From Anastrepha obliqua (Eukaryota; Arthropoda; Insecta; Diptera; Tephritidae), in assembly GCF_027943255.1 (NCBI RefSeq), contig NC_072897.1:38910044-38974043 (forward strand): a stretch of 64,000 nucleotides of DNA. The letters are read 5' to 3'. Shown one piece after another: positions 23,180 through 33,343 of the stretch. The translations under genes were made by a program, and so were the position numbers. Each line of letters begins with the position of its first letter. Position 1 is the first letter of the stretch. Below the pieces are notes generated by a model that had not been told where the DNA came from, made no database searches, and was given only the letters and a program-made list of their open reading frames with translations.

Positions 23180-23400
23180 TTCGGCCTGATTCGGTTTTGA
23201 CAATAGTCCTGTTATTTTCTGCAACTATTTCTTTCTGGTATCTTGACGATAGTTTAGAGCCTAATCTTTTATTTTTTTTTTTTTTGACGAATATCTCTTC
23301 ACCTACAGAATAATCTTTCTTTTTCCTTTTTCTACTTTTATTGTAGTCTTTACTAGTTTTCTTGTAAGCAGTTCTACATTTTTTGGTCTTTGTTTTTCTA
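23180..23400 (-). pseudogene. Gypsy integrase C-terminal tail
   Basis: Minus-strand reading gives a basic tail ending in SVGEEIFVKKKNKRLGSKLS and VKTESGRTVHKSNIR, the conserved region after the integrase core in 17.6/297-type elements. Broken outside this stretch. Confidence 0.6.
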
Positions 23401-24117
23401 ACTCTTGGGGGTCTGTCTGGTTGAATGAATTGTCGATTTTTATTCTTTAACAGATTTGGAAATTAGTTTCTCGAAAGTCAAACTGTTTCTGTCGGATTTT
23501 AAACATCTCATAATTTCAGAAAGGGAAGAGTCGAATCTCGTTTGTTATGCCAGTATTATTATTAGTATTATTTCATCTTGTTCGGTTTCGCTTATGAAGG
23601 CCTGTAATAATGTTTGTGTAAAACAGATTTTAACGTTTCTGAAATGCAGTGGAAACATTTCTTGAATTTTACCCATAACATTGTTATGTAGAGTGCACTA
23701 ATAAAATCTGGGTCTAAACGTTGTTAAAAACATCAATTAAGACCTGTTTAGAGTAGTCTATTTGGTTATAGTATGGCCGTGACAACTAGGCGAAGGGAGT
23801 TCAAAATAACTGGTTTATTGAAGCTTCTGTAGCAGGTATGAGGATATGAGCAGAGATTTCGTTACTATGGTCGACTGCCGTGAGGGTATTTATTTCAGAT
23901 TTTGGTGGTCTTGAAAGATCGTCGGCAACGATGTTAGTTTTACTAGGTTTATAGTAGTTTATTATCATAGTTACACTCCTCTGAAATTGATTTCCACATT
24001 TTCATGTTTGCGTTATGGTTTTTATTGATTAAGCAAATGTAAGGGGTTGGTGGTCGGTGTAAGTTAATACTTTGGCTGAACCGCAGATATAATTCCTTAA
24101 CGTGTTTAACCCCCACA

Positions 24118-24806
24118 CTATCGCCAACATTTATTTTTCACTTGCAGTGTTTTCCTCTTCTGTCTTTGATAAGGATCTCGATATTTTCCTGATTCCTCGG
24201 TTTTCCTGATTGCTCTAAACCAGCACCTAAGATATAGTTTGATGCGTCGGTGGTCAGATGCAATTCTTTTTTTTTTGAAGAAGTTGAGTATAGCTTCTCC
24301 CAATATTAATGAATTGTCAATTTGGTGGAAGGCTTGCTTTGCGTTATTATTCAACATGGCTAGCTTTTTACTGGTGCTAGTTTTTGAAACTCGTCCGTCT
24401 TCTCCTCTAAGGAATGAAGTCAGTAGCCTTACTAATTTAGCATAGTCTTGTATAAATCGTCGATAATGACATGATAATCTAAGAACTGATCTCAGATCTT
24501 TCAACGCCCTTGAATAAGTGAAATCTTGGGTAGCTTTTACTTTATTTGGATTTGTCGTGATGCTACGACACGTAGAAATTCTGCTTCATCCGTAAAAACC
24601 TCCATCCTTAAAAAACACTCATCCAATTGTATTTTCATTCGAGCGTTTTCAAGTGTTCGGAAAATAGTTTCTAAGTTCTCCAAATTGCTACGTTCGTCCA
24701 TACCAAGCACTATTATGTCATCTATATAAACATAACAGATTTTCCCTATGTGATTACTAAGTATGTCATCAAGGGCATGCTGGAAAATGGTTGGTGCGTT
24801 TTTCAA
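24118..24806 (-). pseudogene. Gypsy reverse transcriptase / RNase H junction
   Basis: The frame 24806-24537 contains NAPTIFQHALDDIL and the catalytic YIDDIIVLG. The frame 24504-24118 continues with KDLRSVLRLSCHYRRFIQDY and a GEDGRVSKTSTSKK block typical of the 17.6/297 group. A stop-containing gap between them and a frameshift after SLILGEAILNFFKKK end the reading. The RNase H active site is not intact. Duplicated at 59170-59858. Confidence 0.85.
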
Positions 24807-24842
24807 CCAGAATGAGAGTATTGTAAGCTCATGGTTGGTTCG

Positions 24843-26137
24843 TTGGTTGGTTAAACTTGTTTAACGGTTATTTACAGCATAACTATATCCAGTCTGTGGG
24901 GTTAAGGAACCTTATTAGGTTGTTAACGTATAAGCCAGATAGTTGTTCGAGATTCTGACATTCTGTCCTTCCATAGGGCAGGGCATTCACAGAGGATATG
25001 TAAGATTGTCTCCTTTTTCCCCGGTTGTTTACAACTGTGACAGTATGTATTGTGAGGGATACCCATTTTGGCTGCTTGTTCTCCGATAGACCAAAAGCCA
25101 GTTATGACTGCCGTTAGTCTCCAGGCGTTCCGTCGTTTCATTCTTATTAATGCCGACGATTGCTTGAGGTTGTAGGTGGGCCATAACGTTCTGCTAATTT
25201 TGCATTTCGTCTGGACTTTCCACCTACAGTCCGCGATTCGGAGGTATTTTTGGGAAATTGTACTCTTAACTGCACCTAATGGGGTGAATACCGAATCTGC
25301 AAGAGCGTTATTCATGGTAGATCCCCCTCTTGCCAGTTCATCTGCTTTTTCGTTACCTTCAATGTTCCGATGTCCCGGGACCCAGATTAAGGTAACTTTA
25401 TGGTTTTCACTCAAGATGGTGAGGCTATTCCTACTTTATTCCATCACTTTAGAGGTTGTTGTACTTGGCTATCCGAGAGAATAGCGATATTACCCTTAAA
25501 AGAGAAATCTGCGATTAGTAGCCTACAGGCATCCCCAATTGCCAGTACTTCCGCCTGGAAGACACTGCTGGTATTAGGGAGACTCACAGATTTCTCAATT
25601 TTAAGTCTGTGAGAATATATACCAGCTCCAACACCGCAGCCCATTTTACTTCCATCCGTATAGACTGTAGTGTCGAAGTTGTTTAGAGAGAATCCCTTAT
25701 TTCATTCTTCCTTAGAAGGAAAGAGTGGGGCAAAATTCCTAATGAAAGTTACCGTCGGGTCGATGTAGTCAGTTCTCACCGAGATTAACTGAGTTTGTCG
25801 CAATAATAGACTAGCATGACCATAAGTTTTTTCTCTCCAGCGACCCGCTTCATTTAACCTAAATGCACTCATGGTTGCCGTCTTCTTTATGTGTAGGTCA
25901 ATTGGAATAACGTGTGTCAGTGCATTGAGAGCCTCTCTAGGACATGATCTGATTGCACCGACCGTTATTGCACAGGCTGATCTTTGTATTCTGCCGAGTA
26001 GTTTGGTATTGTACTCTCTCCCTAGAGCCTGCCACCAAACTACCGACCCATACGATAAAATAGGTCGTATAACCGTCCTATACAGCCATAATATATGCTT
26101 AGGTAGAAGACCCCATCTTCTTCCAATCATACGTTTA
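24843..26137 (-). pseudogene. RNase H-bearing LINE (I/LOA-like), 3' part
   Basis: Reading from the right on the minus strand: RT thumb and linker (RMIGRRWGLLPKHILWLYRT, SYGSVVWWQALGREY), RNase H domain (MGCGVGAGIYSHRLK..., FQAEVLAIGDACRLL, NIAILSDSQ and IWVPGHRNIEGNEKADELAR), then a C-terminal cysteine motif (CHSCKQPGKKETILHILCEC). RNase H plus this tail is typical of I/LOA/R1-related LINEs. It ends in AACC-type repeats near 24843. Frameshifts near 25700 and 25430 make it dead. The 5' side is cut exactly where the Helitron begins. Confidence 0.85.
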
Positions 26138-26165
26138 TCTATACTAATATTATAAAGAGGAAAAC

Positions 26166-26206
26166 TTTGTTTGTTTGTTTGTTTGTTTGTTTGTTTGTTT
26201 GTTTGT
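26166..26206. repeat. (TTTG)n microsatellite
   Basis: About ten copies of TTTG just inside the Helitron 5' end, present identically at 61218-61258. Confidence 0.9.
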
Positions 26207-26399
26207 AACGAATAGGCTCAAAAACTACTGGACCGATTTTAAAAATTCTTTCACCATTCGAAAACTACATTATCCAAGAGTAACATGGATTACATTTTAT
26301 TTTGGAAAAAAATAGGGTTCCGTAAGATATTTGGATTTTTCGGACACAAACTGAAAAAAATCTTATATATAAAATAAAGTCAACTTTTTGTGTGTGTTC

Positions 26400-29340
26400 G
26401 CTAACCGGCCGTGTCTGCACCGAATTAAACCAAACTTACACACATAGTTAAGAAGGTATTGAAGATGGTTTCCGTATAGTTTGGATACCTATTGGTGGAT
26501 AGGGCTCGAGATATAGGTCAAAACGTGGACCCGGGTAACCTTCGGATGTGTATGTACAATATGGGTATCAAATGGAAGCTGTTGATAAGTGCTTTAATAT
26601 GGGGTAATTTTCATACCTATTAATGACTAGGGTCTCGAAATATATGCCAAAACGTGGACCCGCCGTGTCTTTGAACCGAATTAAACCAAACTTACACACA
26701 TTGTTAAGTAGGTATTGAAGATGATTTCCGTATAGTTTGAATACCTATTGGTAGATAGGGCTCGAGATATAGGTCAAAACGTGGACCCGGGTAACCTTCG
26801 GACGTGTATGTACAATATGGGTATCAAATGGAAGCTGTTGGTGAATGCTTTAGTTCAGAGTATTTCCATCCGCTCCGTGACTAGGGTCTCGAGATGGAGA
26901 CCAAAACGTGGACCCTAGAATGTGTATGTACAATATGGGTATCAAATGGAAGCTGTTGGTGAATGCTTTAGTACAGAGTATTTTTCATGCCGCTCCGTGA
27001 CTGGGGTCTCGAGATAGAGACCAAAACGTGGACCCTAGAGTGTGTTTGTACAATATGGGTATCAAATGGAAGCTGTTGATAAGTGCTTCAATACGGGGTA
27101 ATTTTCATACCTATTGATGACGAGGGTCTCGAGATATAGGTCAAAACGTAGACCCGGGTAACCTTCGGACGTGTATGTACAATATGGGTATCAAATGGAA
27201 GCTGTTGATAAGTGCTTCAATACGGTGTAATTTTCATACCTATTGATGACTAGGGTCTGGAAATATATGCCAAAACGTGGACCCGCCATGTCTTTGCACC
27301 GAATTAAACCAAACTTACACACATTGTTAAGTAGGTATTGAAGATGATTTCCGTATAGTTTGAATACCTATTGGTAGATAGGGCTCGAGATATAGGTCAA
27401 AACGTGGACCCGGGTAACCTTCGGACGTGTATGTACAATATGGGTATCAAATGGAAGCTGTTGGTGAATGCTTTAGTTCAGAGTATTTCCATCCGCTCCG
27501 TGACTAGGGTCTCGAGATAGAGACCAAAACGTGGACCCTAGAATGTGTTTGTACAATATGGGTATCAAATGGAAGCTGTTGATAAGTGCTTCAATACGGG
27601 GTAATTTTCATACCTATTGATGACGAGGGTCTCGAGATATAGGTCAAAACGTAGACCCGGGTAACCTTCGGACGTGTATGTACAATATGGGTATCAAATG
27701 GAAGCTGTTGACAAGTGCTTCAATACGGTGTAATTTTCATACCTATTGATGACTAGGGTCTGGAAATATATGCCAAAACGTGGACCCGCCATGTCTTTGC
27801 ACCGAATTAAACCAAACTTACACACATTGTTAAGGAGGCATTGAATATGGTTTTCGTATAGTTTGGATACCTATTGGTGGATAAGGCTCGAGATATAGGT
27901 CAAAACGTGGACCCGGGTAACCTTCGGATGTGTATGTACAATATGGGTATCAAATGGAAGCTGTTGGTGAATGCTTTAGTTCAGAGTATTTTTCATGCCG
28001 CTCCGTGACTAGGGTCTCGAGATAGAGACCAAAACGTGGACCCTTGAATGTGTATGTACAATATGGGTATCAAATGGAAGCTGTTGGTGAATGCTTTAGT
28101 ACAGAGTATTTTTCATGCCGCTCCGTGACTAGGGTCTCGAGATAGAGACCAAAACGTGGACCCTAGAATGTGTTTGTACAATACGGATATCAAATGAAAG
28201 CTGTTGATAAGTGCTTTAATACGGGGTAATTTTCATACCTATTGATGACTAGGGTCTCAATATATAGGTCAAAACGTGGACCCGGGTAACCTTCGGACGT
28301 GTATGTACAATATCGGTATCAAATGGAAGCTGTTGATAAGTGCTTTAGTACGGGGTAATTTTCATACCTATTGATGACTAGGGTCTCGAAATATATGCTA
28401 AAACGTCGACCCGCCGTGGTTTTGCACCGAATTAAACCAAACTTACACACATTGTTAAGGAGGCATTGAAGATGGTTTTCGTATAGTTTGGATACCTATT
28501 GGTAGATAGGGTCTCGAAATATAGGTCAAAACGTGGACCCGGGTAACCTTCGGATGTGTATGTACAATATGGGTATCAAATGGAAGCTGTTGGTGAATGC
28601 TTTAGTTCAGAGTATTTCCATCCGCTCCGTGACTAGGGTCTCGAGATAGAGACCAAAACGTGGACCCTAGAATGTGTTTGTACAATATGGATATCAAATG
28701 AAAGCTGTTGATAAGTGCTTTAATACGGGGTAATTTTCATACCTATTGATGACTAGGGTCTCGAGATATAGGTCAAAACGTGGACCCGGGTAACCTTCGG
28801 ACGTGTATGTACAATATGGGTATCAAATGGAAGCTGTTGATAAGTGCTTCAATACGGGGTAATTTTCATACCTATTGATGACGAGGGTCTCGAGATATAG
28901 GTCAAAACGTGGACCCGGGTAACCTTCGGACGTGTATGTACAATATGGGTATCATATGGAAGCTGTTGGTGAATGCGTTAGTTCAGAGTATTTTTCATGC
29001 CGCTCCGAGACTAGGATCTCGAGATAGAGACCAAAACGTGGAGCCTAGAATGTGTTTGTACAATATGGATATCAAATTGAAGCTGTTGGTGAATGCCTTA
29101 GTACAGAGTATTTTTCATGCCGCTACGTGACTGGGGTCTCGAGATATAGGTCAAAACGTGGACCCGGGTAACCTTTGGTTGTGTATGTACAATATAGGTA
29201 TCAAATGAAAGCTGTTGATAAGTGCTTTAATACGGGGTAATTTTCATACCTATTGATGACTAGGGTCTCGAAATATATGCCAAAACGTGGACCCGCCGTG
29301 TCTTTGCACCGAATTAAACCAAACTTATGCACATTGTTAA
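26400..29340. repeat. Higher-order minisatellite (118-150 bp modules)
   Basis: There are three related modules. One carries ggaagctgttgataagtgct and cctattgatgac. A second carries ggaagctgttggtgaatgct and gccgctccgtgac. A third carries accgaattaaaccaaactta. All share tcgagatataggtcaaaac or tcgagatagagaccaaaac followed by gtggaccc. The third module recurs at about 26679, 27299, 27805, 28428 and 29308, giving higher-order periods of roughly 500-620 bp (about 880 for the last). Inverted, shorter relatives lie at 35050-35620. Confidence 0.9.
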
Positions 29341-29347
29341 GTAAGTA

Positions 29348-29551
29348 TTGAAAATGGGTTTCGTAAAGTTTGGTTGTAATTCGGAGCAGTGGCAACGGGT
29401 ACAGCGTTCTTTTGAGCCAGCCATAATGTCGCTTACTTTTTTAACGCTTGGGGTGGAACTGAACTGTCAAATTGACAGTGTTAGTTACAATGTGTCAATA
29501 TTTCTTTCTGATTTGGATGCCATAAGGAAAAAACGTAAGTGCAACATGTAA
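29348..29551 (+). other. Conserved 67-codon open frame in Helitron segment
   Basis: An ORF of 67 aa (begins MKMGFVKFGCNS, contains FLTLG and LNCQIDSVS) has an equal-length counterpart at 34834-35037 on the minus strand. The two differ at about 13 residues, with no frame-breaking indel. No known domain recognised. It may be an element exon, or open by chance in a young repeat. Confidence 0.35.
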
Positions 29552-29965
29552 AAATTGTTTGTGAATTTTTTTGGAGTGGATTTTGGAACAGTGAATAATT
29601 TCTTACGAAATTTGAGAATTTAATGTGAAATCCGAATGAAATTATGTGTTCGTGGAAAAAACAATTTTTTTCGTTTTTTTTTTTTTAAATATAAATGGAT
29701 AATGGTTAAAAAAGCTCCAATGCTTAATAAAACATATAAATTGAAACGAAAAATTCATGCATGATCAGGAAAAAATACGATTGTTTCTTAGTTATTCATA
29801 TGCGTTGATTTGAAATTTAAAAACAATCTTCTTTTTTCCTGATTTTCAATTTATATTTTATATTTACTCAAAAACAAATAGAAAAACAAAAAATATTGTT
29901 TATGCCAAAGCGCTTGAATAAAGAATAAAGAAATAAATAATATGAAAACCACCGTGAACGCCACC

Positions 29966-30927
29966 GCTTTTATTTCAATTTTCAATTTCAATTTATTTGA
30001 TTTGTTTTGTACATAGTAAAACAGAGTCTTGTGGTAGTACATCTTCTTATAATTCTAGAATACGAGGATGGTATACATAGAAATGCTAATTAGATTTAAA
30101 ACTATTTTAACTATTAAACTTATAGACTAAAACTTAGAGTAGTAAGTGAGAAGAAGAGAAAGATGGTGGGAATGGGAGAATTAAAGGGGGATTAAAGGTT
30201 AGAAGTAGTTAGAAACTGCAGTTTTAAAACACCTTGCTTGTTTTATAAGTTTTATTGTAATTAGTTGGTATAGAATTCCACAGTTTTATGGCACTAACAA
30301 AGAACATGCGTTCTGATTCCAAGTAAGTGTAAGTCGGAACAATTAGATTCAATGTTCGGGTGCACTGGAATTGTTTAATGTTTTTATACAGGTACAATGG
30401 TTTTTGTGTGTATATTAATTTATGCAGGAACAAAAGAGAGCGTATTTTGAGATACGAGTCGAGGTTATGATCGAGAATCTGTTTTGAGTAGATAGATATA
30501 TGGTCATATTTCCTTTTTTCAAACACGAAATGCGCTGCATTATTTAAAGCGGTTTGCAATTTTTGTTTCGAATTATTATCAAGCCTGCAATATACTAATT
30601 CAGCGTATGATACTTGAGGAACAATGAGTGATCTAACAAGTTTTAATTAATTTGCCGTGGCAGTAAGTAGGCAGTACAATATAGCTTTCTAAGAATATTA
30701 TATACCTTGTTTACAACAAAGTTTTCATGGTCAACGCATGATAATCTTGAATTTATTCTGAAACCCAGGTTAGTTACTAACATATGTCATCAAAGTTAAT
30801 ATTTACTTCATTAAGTAATATTGGCGGCAAAGAGCTAAGGTCATACTTTGAATGAGAAATAGCAATCGACTTCGTCTTTGACTCATTTAATTTCAAGTTG
30901 TTAGATTTGGACCATTTAGAAATACCC
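29966..30927 (-). mobile_element. 5'-truncated copy of the CR1/Jockey-superfamily LINE
   Basis: The minus strand repeats the last ~960 bp of the LINE at 2060-6593, including the C-terminal ORF2 region (KYDHISIYSKQILDHNLDS, FFVSAIKLWNSIPT), the 3' UTR and the GAAATT tail at 29966-29998. Few mismatches. It carries the same TAA/frame break (AATTAATTAAAACTTG) seen at 5920-5935 in the longer copy, plus its own frameshift near 30248. Truncation at 30927 abuts another LINE's RT. Confidence 0.92.
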
Positions 30928-31380
30928 CACCTCTATTAAGTTTTGTTAAGACTTTGCTAATAACGCATAACCAGAGAAGTGGAGACAATACTCCCCCCTG
31001 TGAGGGGCCTTTGTGGACCTTCTTGGTTATGCTGATATTACCCATATTAGCTTCGATGATCCTGGTTTCTAGCATAGAGATAACCCAGTTGCTGATGCAA
31101 TTGTCCACCTCTCAGTCTATCAACGCCCGTTGGATCGCATCTGTACTAACATTGCTAAAAGCGCGTTCTATATCCAAGAATGCCGCCATGGTATAATGTT
31201 TGTTCTCTAGAGAGCCCTCTATTGTTCGGATTACTTCGTGAAGCGCTGTCTCCGTAGATTTGCCTTTAAGGTACGCTTGTTTTGCAGTAGATATACCAGA
31301 GCTCTCCAAAGCGCTTCTAAGATATATATCCAAAAGTCTTTCAAAGGTTTTTAACAGGAAAGACGAAAGACTGGTGAAAA
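30928..31380 (-). pseudogene. LINE reverse transcriptase fragment (I/LOA-like)
   Basis: Minus-strand reading gives LKTFERLLDIYLRSALESSG, KQAYLKGKSTETALHEVIR, FLDIERAFSNV and, after a one-base shift near 31110, ITKKVHKGPSQGGVLSPLLW. It lacks the YADD region that should follow. By style it could be the 5' neighbour of the RNase H LINE at 24843-26137, split by the Helitron and the LINE insertion with ~400 bp lost; this is inference. Confidence 0.75.
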
Positions 31381-31399
31381 AGATTTAATTGCCCATGCA

Positions 31400-32480
31400 A
31401 CTTTCTCCTTTGTAATTATTTCTTTTGCAAGATGCTGTGGATTATATGATTAGCAGAAGCTCTAGCGATTCTTCTGTCGTAGTACCATGAGGTCTCATAG
31501 CGATAAACGCTAAAAAAAAACACTTTTTTCATGAATTTATTGTACCGAAACGGTTCAAGTAAGTTTATTAAAAGTTCTTGCATATTATAAAGTAACATTT
31601 CAAGAATATTTGATAAAATGTTCATGTAAAAATATTGCAAAATGAGCGAATGAGAGCACATTTACGTAGACGTCTTTTCAAAAATACATTTTGCAGTAGT
31701 CAGCATATCTCAGCGTAGAATCATCTGAAATCAAAAAAATCGAATAATTTAGTTAAAGTATGAGTTAAACTTCCCCCAACGTTTATTTTGACGATTTATT
31801 TTCATTTTCAGCCATTTGGTAGTCGTTTGAAATAAACAGTGATTTTTGACGAAAAAATGCCGCCACTTTGTAGGTGTAAAACCACCTTAATATAAAAAAA
31901 ATGGCGAAAAAAAACGTTGGGGGGAGGTTTTTTATATGTAAAATATGTGTGCAAAATTTCAAAAGGATCGGTTAAGTAGTTTTCAAATGCCAATGACTAC
32001 GCACTTTAAAAAAAAAGGTTCGAGAAAACCGCGTTTAAAGTTTGTAACGGACTACGCGCGCAACTGCTGCGTCTCGGCAGATGTTTGAGGCGGCTCGGCT
32101 TTATGCTCTATAACTTAAAAAGTTTTGCTCGGATTGACTTAAAATTTTAACACGGTATTTTTGAAATGTTTTACTACAATAACATGCAAACAAAAAATCG
32201 ATTTTTAGCTAGGTATATGTTATAAGTGGTATTATTATTATATTTCGTTACGGGTTCTAGGAAGGAGGGCTTTTCTACTCTGGAAAGTTCCTGGTGTTGG
32301 GAGCCGTAGAGTTAAGCTGTGCTAGAAATGTTCAATTTAATAAATTATGGCTGTACAAGCCGTCTTTAAATTGCTTACTGATTACAGAAATAAATTTTTA
32401 ACTATATTGCTAGCCTTTGGTTTTTTATTTTTATATTTTTTTTACCTAATTATACTAAATTTCTTAAACTAACAAAATTA
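31400..32480. other. Unclassified AT-rich repeat-like sequence
   Basis: No coding similarity. Stretches such as aacttcccccaacgttta (31770) and aacgttggggggaggttt (31913) form an inverted pair ~140 bp apart. Phrases like ggatcggttaagtagttttc resemble subterminal regions of dispersed insect elements. Family unknown. Confidence 0.4.
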
Positions 32481-32488
32481 TATAAATA

Positions 32489-32520
32489 CTAGCAAACCCG
32501 GCCCGCTTCGCTGGGCACAC
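32489..32520 (-). mobile_element. Helitron 3' terminus (minus strand)
   Basis: CTAG at 32489-32492, with the hairpin-forming cccggcccgcttcgctggg immediately inside and A at 32488, the expected A|T insertion site. Compare the plus-strand terminus at 1101-1133. Confidence 0.65.
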
Positions 32521-32721
32521 TAAAATAGAATAGATATGGTTTAGAACAGAAAAGATATGGTTTTCATATTATTTATTTCTTTATTGAAGTGAAAACTTCT
32601 TTAGAATCGTTGGGAGTGATTTGAGAAAAACTGAAACGAAAAAAGCGACCTTCTTGGCTACGAATATTACATATAAACGTAGCGACGAACTAAATAACTT
32701 TTAGGCCAGCGCCTACAGCAT

Positions 32722-32788
32722 GGCGCGATAGCCGAGCGGCTAGCAATGTGAGCTTCCGATCCAAAATTCTTGGTTCGAATCTCAAGAA
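32722..32788 (+). other. tRNA-like sequence with A and B boxes
   Basis: tagccgagcggc (32729-32740) fits an A box and D-stem; ggttcgaatct (32772-32782) fits a B box, with a T-stem pair cttg/caag around it. Acceptor ends do not pair and a poly(A)/T stretch follows, so a tRNA-derived SINE or captured tRNA fragment is likelier than a working gene. Confidence 0.55.
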
Positions 32789-32937
32789 AAAAATTTTTTT
32801 TGTGAAATTTGCATTGTAGGACATTTCTGATTATTTATTGAAAACGGTTTTTTGGCTTTTCTATTTTTGGTTTAGATACTGAAAGTCAGTTTAAGTGAAT
32901 CGGTATAAATATTTCGTACATTAATTTTTGTGAGCGT

Positions 32938-32963
32938 TTAATTCTCAAAAGGTTTATTAGAAA
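32938..32963 (+). promoter_or_regulatory. PSEA-like snRNA promoter element, copy 1
   Basis: TTTAATTCTCAAAAGGTTTA resembles the fly PSEA (core AATTCCCAA..GGTTTT..AG). It lies about 40-62 bp before the U2-like start at 33001, the spacing known for Drosophila snRNA genes. Confidence 0.55.
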
Positions 32964-33000
32964 ATGTATTGACACGGCAGTTTGTTGGTTGTGTATGGTT

Positions 33001-33022
33001 ATCGCTTCTCGGCCTTATGGCT
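33001..33022 (+). ncRNA. U2 snRNA 5' fragment, copy 1 (22 nt)
   Basis: 22 nt beginning atcgcttctcggccttatgg are identical to the 5' end of U2 snRNA, then the sequence switches to gtgtgtattatacgcg. Too short to be a functional U2 (about 190 nt). Confidence 0.8.
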
Positions 33023-33130
33023 GTGTGTATTATACGCGTTACGACGCTCATAATAGTTCTTGGTTTAGATACTGAAAGTCAGTTTAAGTGAATCGGTATA
33101 AATATTTCGTACATTAATTTTTGTGAGCGT

Positions 33131-33156
33131 GTAATTCTCAAAAGGTTTATTAGAAA
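33131..33156 (+). promoter_or_regulatory. PSEA-like snRNA promoter element, copy 2
   Basis: TAATTCTCAAAAGGTTTATT, starting 62 bp before the U2-like start at 33194. Same element and spacing as copy 1. Confidence 0.55.
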
Positions 33157-33193
33157 ATGTATTGACAAGGTAGTTTGTTGGTTGTGTATGGTT

Positions 33194-33238
33194 ATCGCTT
33201 CTCGGCCTTATGGCTAAGATCAAAGTGTGATATCTGTG
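33194..33238 (+). ncRNA. U2 snRNA 5' fragment, copy 2 (~45 nt)
   Basis: atcgcttctcggccttatgg followed by ctaagatcaaagtgt matches U2 positions 1-35. The branch-site recognition stretch is altered (GTGATA where U2 has GUAGUA), and similarity ends after about 45 nt. No Sm site or 3' stem-loops follow, so it is a truncated U2 joined to other sequence. Confidence 0.85.
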
Positions 33239-33343
33239 TGTATTATACGCGTTACGACGCTCATAATAGCAACCGCGTGTGCTGTATTGCGTCCGTATTT
33301 TTATATTCGTAAATATTTTCATTTTTAATTATTTACCGCAATT

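Larger units (their letters stand above)
21500..24826 (-). mobile_element. Errantivirus-like Gypsy LTR retrotransposon, 5'-truncated
   Basis: On the minus strand the order is reverse transcriptase (24806-24537), RT connection/RNase H start (24504-24118), integrase C-terminal tail (about 23400-23180), then env-like pieces (about 22785-22560 and 21830-21579). That pol-then-env order fits insect errantiviruses (297/17.6/gypsy group). No LTR was recognised. It abuts the tail of another LINE at 24827-24843. Everything from 22195 upward is present again, nearly identical, from 57247. Confidence 0.75.
26138..29965 (+). mobile_element. Helitron 5' end with expanded internal satellite and helicase tail
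   Basis: The element starts with TCTATACTAATATTATAAAG at 26138, preceded by A: the 5'-TC end and A|T insertion expected of Helitrons. A (TTTG)n run (26168-26205) and a conserved subterminal block follow, then ~2.9 kb of minisatellite (26400-29340). A conserved segment follows at 29340-29640, and at 29851-29930 a relic of the helicase C-terminus (SKTNRKTKNIVYAKALE then stop). The 3' terminus is not seen; a LINE tail begins at 29966. A copy of 26138-28948 lies at 61190-64000. Confidence 0.75.
32867..33250. repeat. Tandem ~195 bp duplication containing U2 promoter and RNA start
   Basis: 32867-33060 and 33061-33260 begin with the same ggtttagatactgaaagtca and run in parallel through gaatcggtataaatatttcg, the PSEA-like element and the U2 start. 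Copy 1 lacks 20 nt of the U2 part present in copy 2 (deletion between two CT dinucleotides). Confidence 0.85.

Noticed and set aside
26400..29340. Regularly spaced repeats resembling a CRISPR array
   Set aside because: Modules are 118-150 bp, directly adjoining, with no unique spacers, in a eukaryotic Helitron; this is a minisatellite.
31770..31930. Inverted pair around 31770 and 31913 as a MITE
   Set aside because: Arms are only about 15 bp and no target duplication was found.
32722..32788. Functional tRNA gene
   Set aside because: A and B boxes are present, but the acceptor stem does not pair and it lies in a repeat-like context.
33194..33238. Functional U2 snRNA gene
   Set aside because: Only ~45 of about 190 nt are present, the branch-site recognition stretch is altered, and no Sm site follows.
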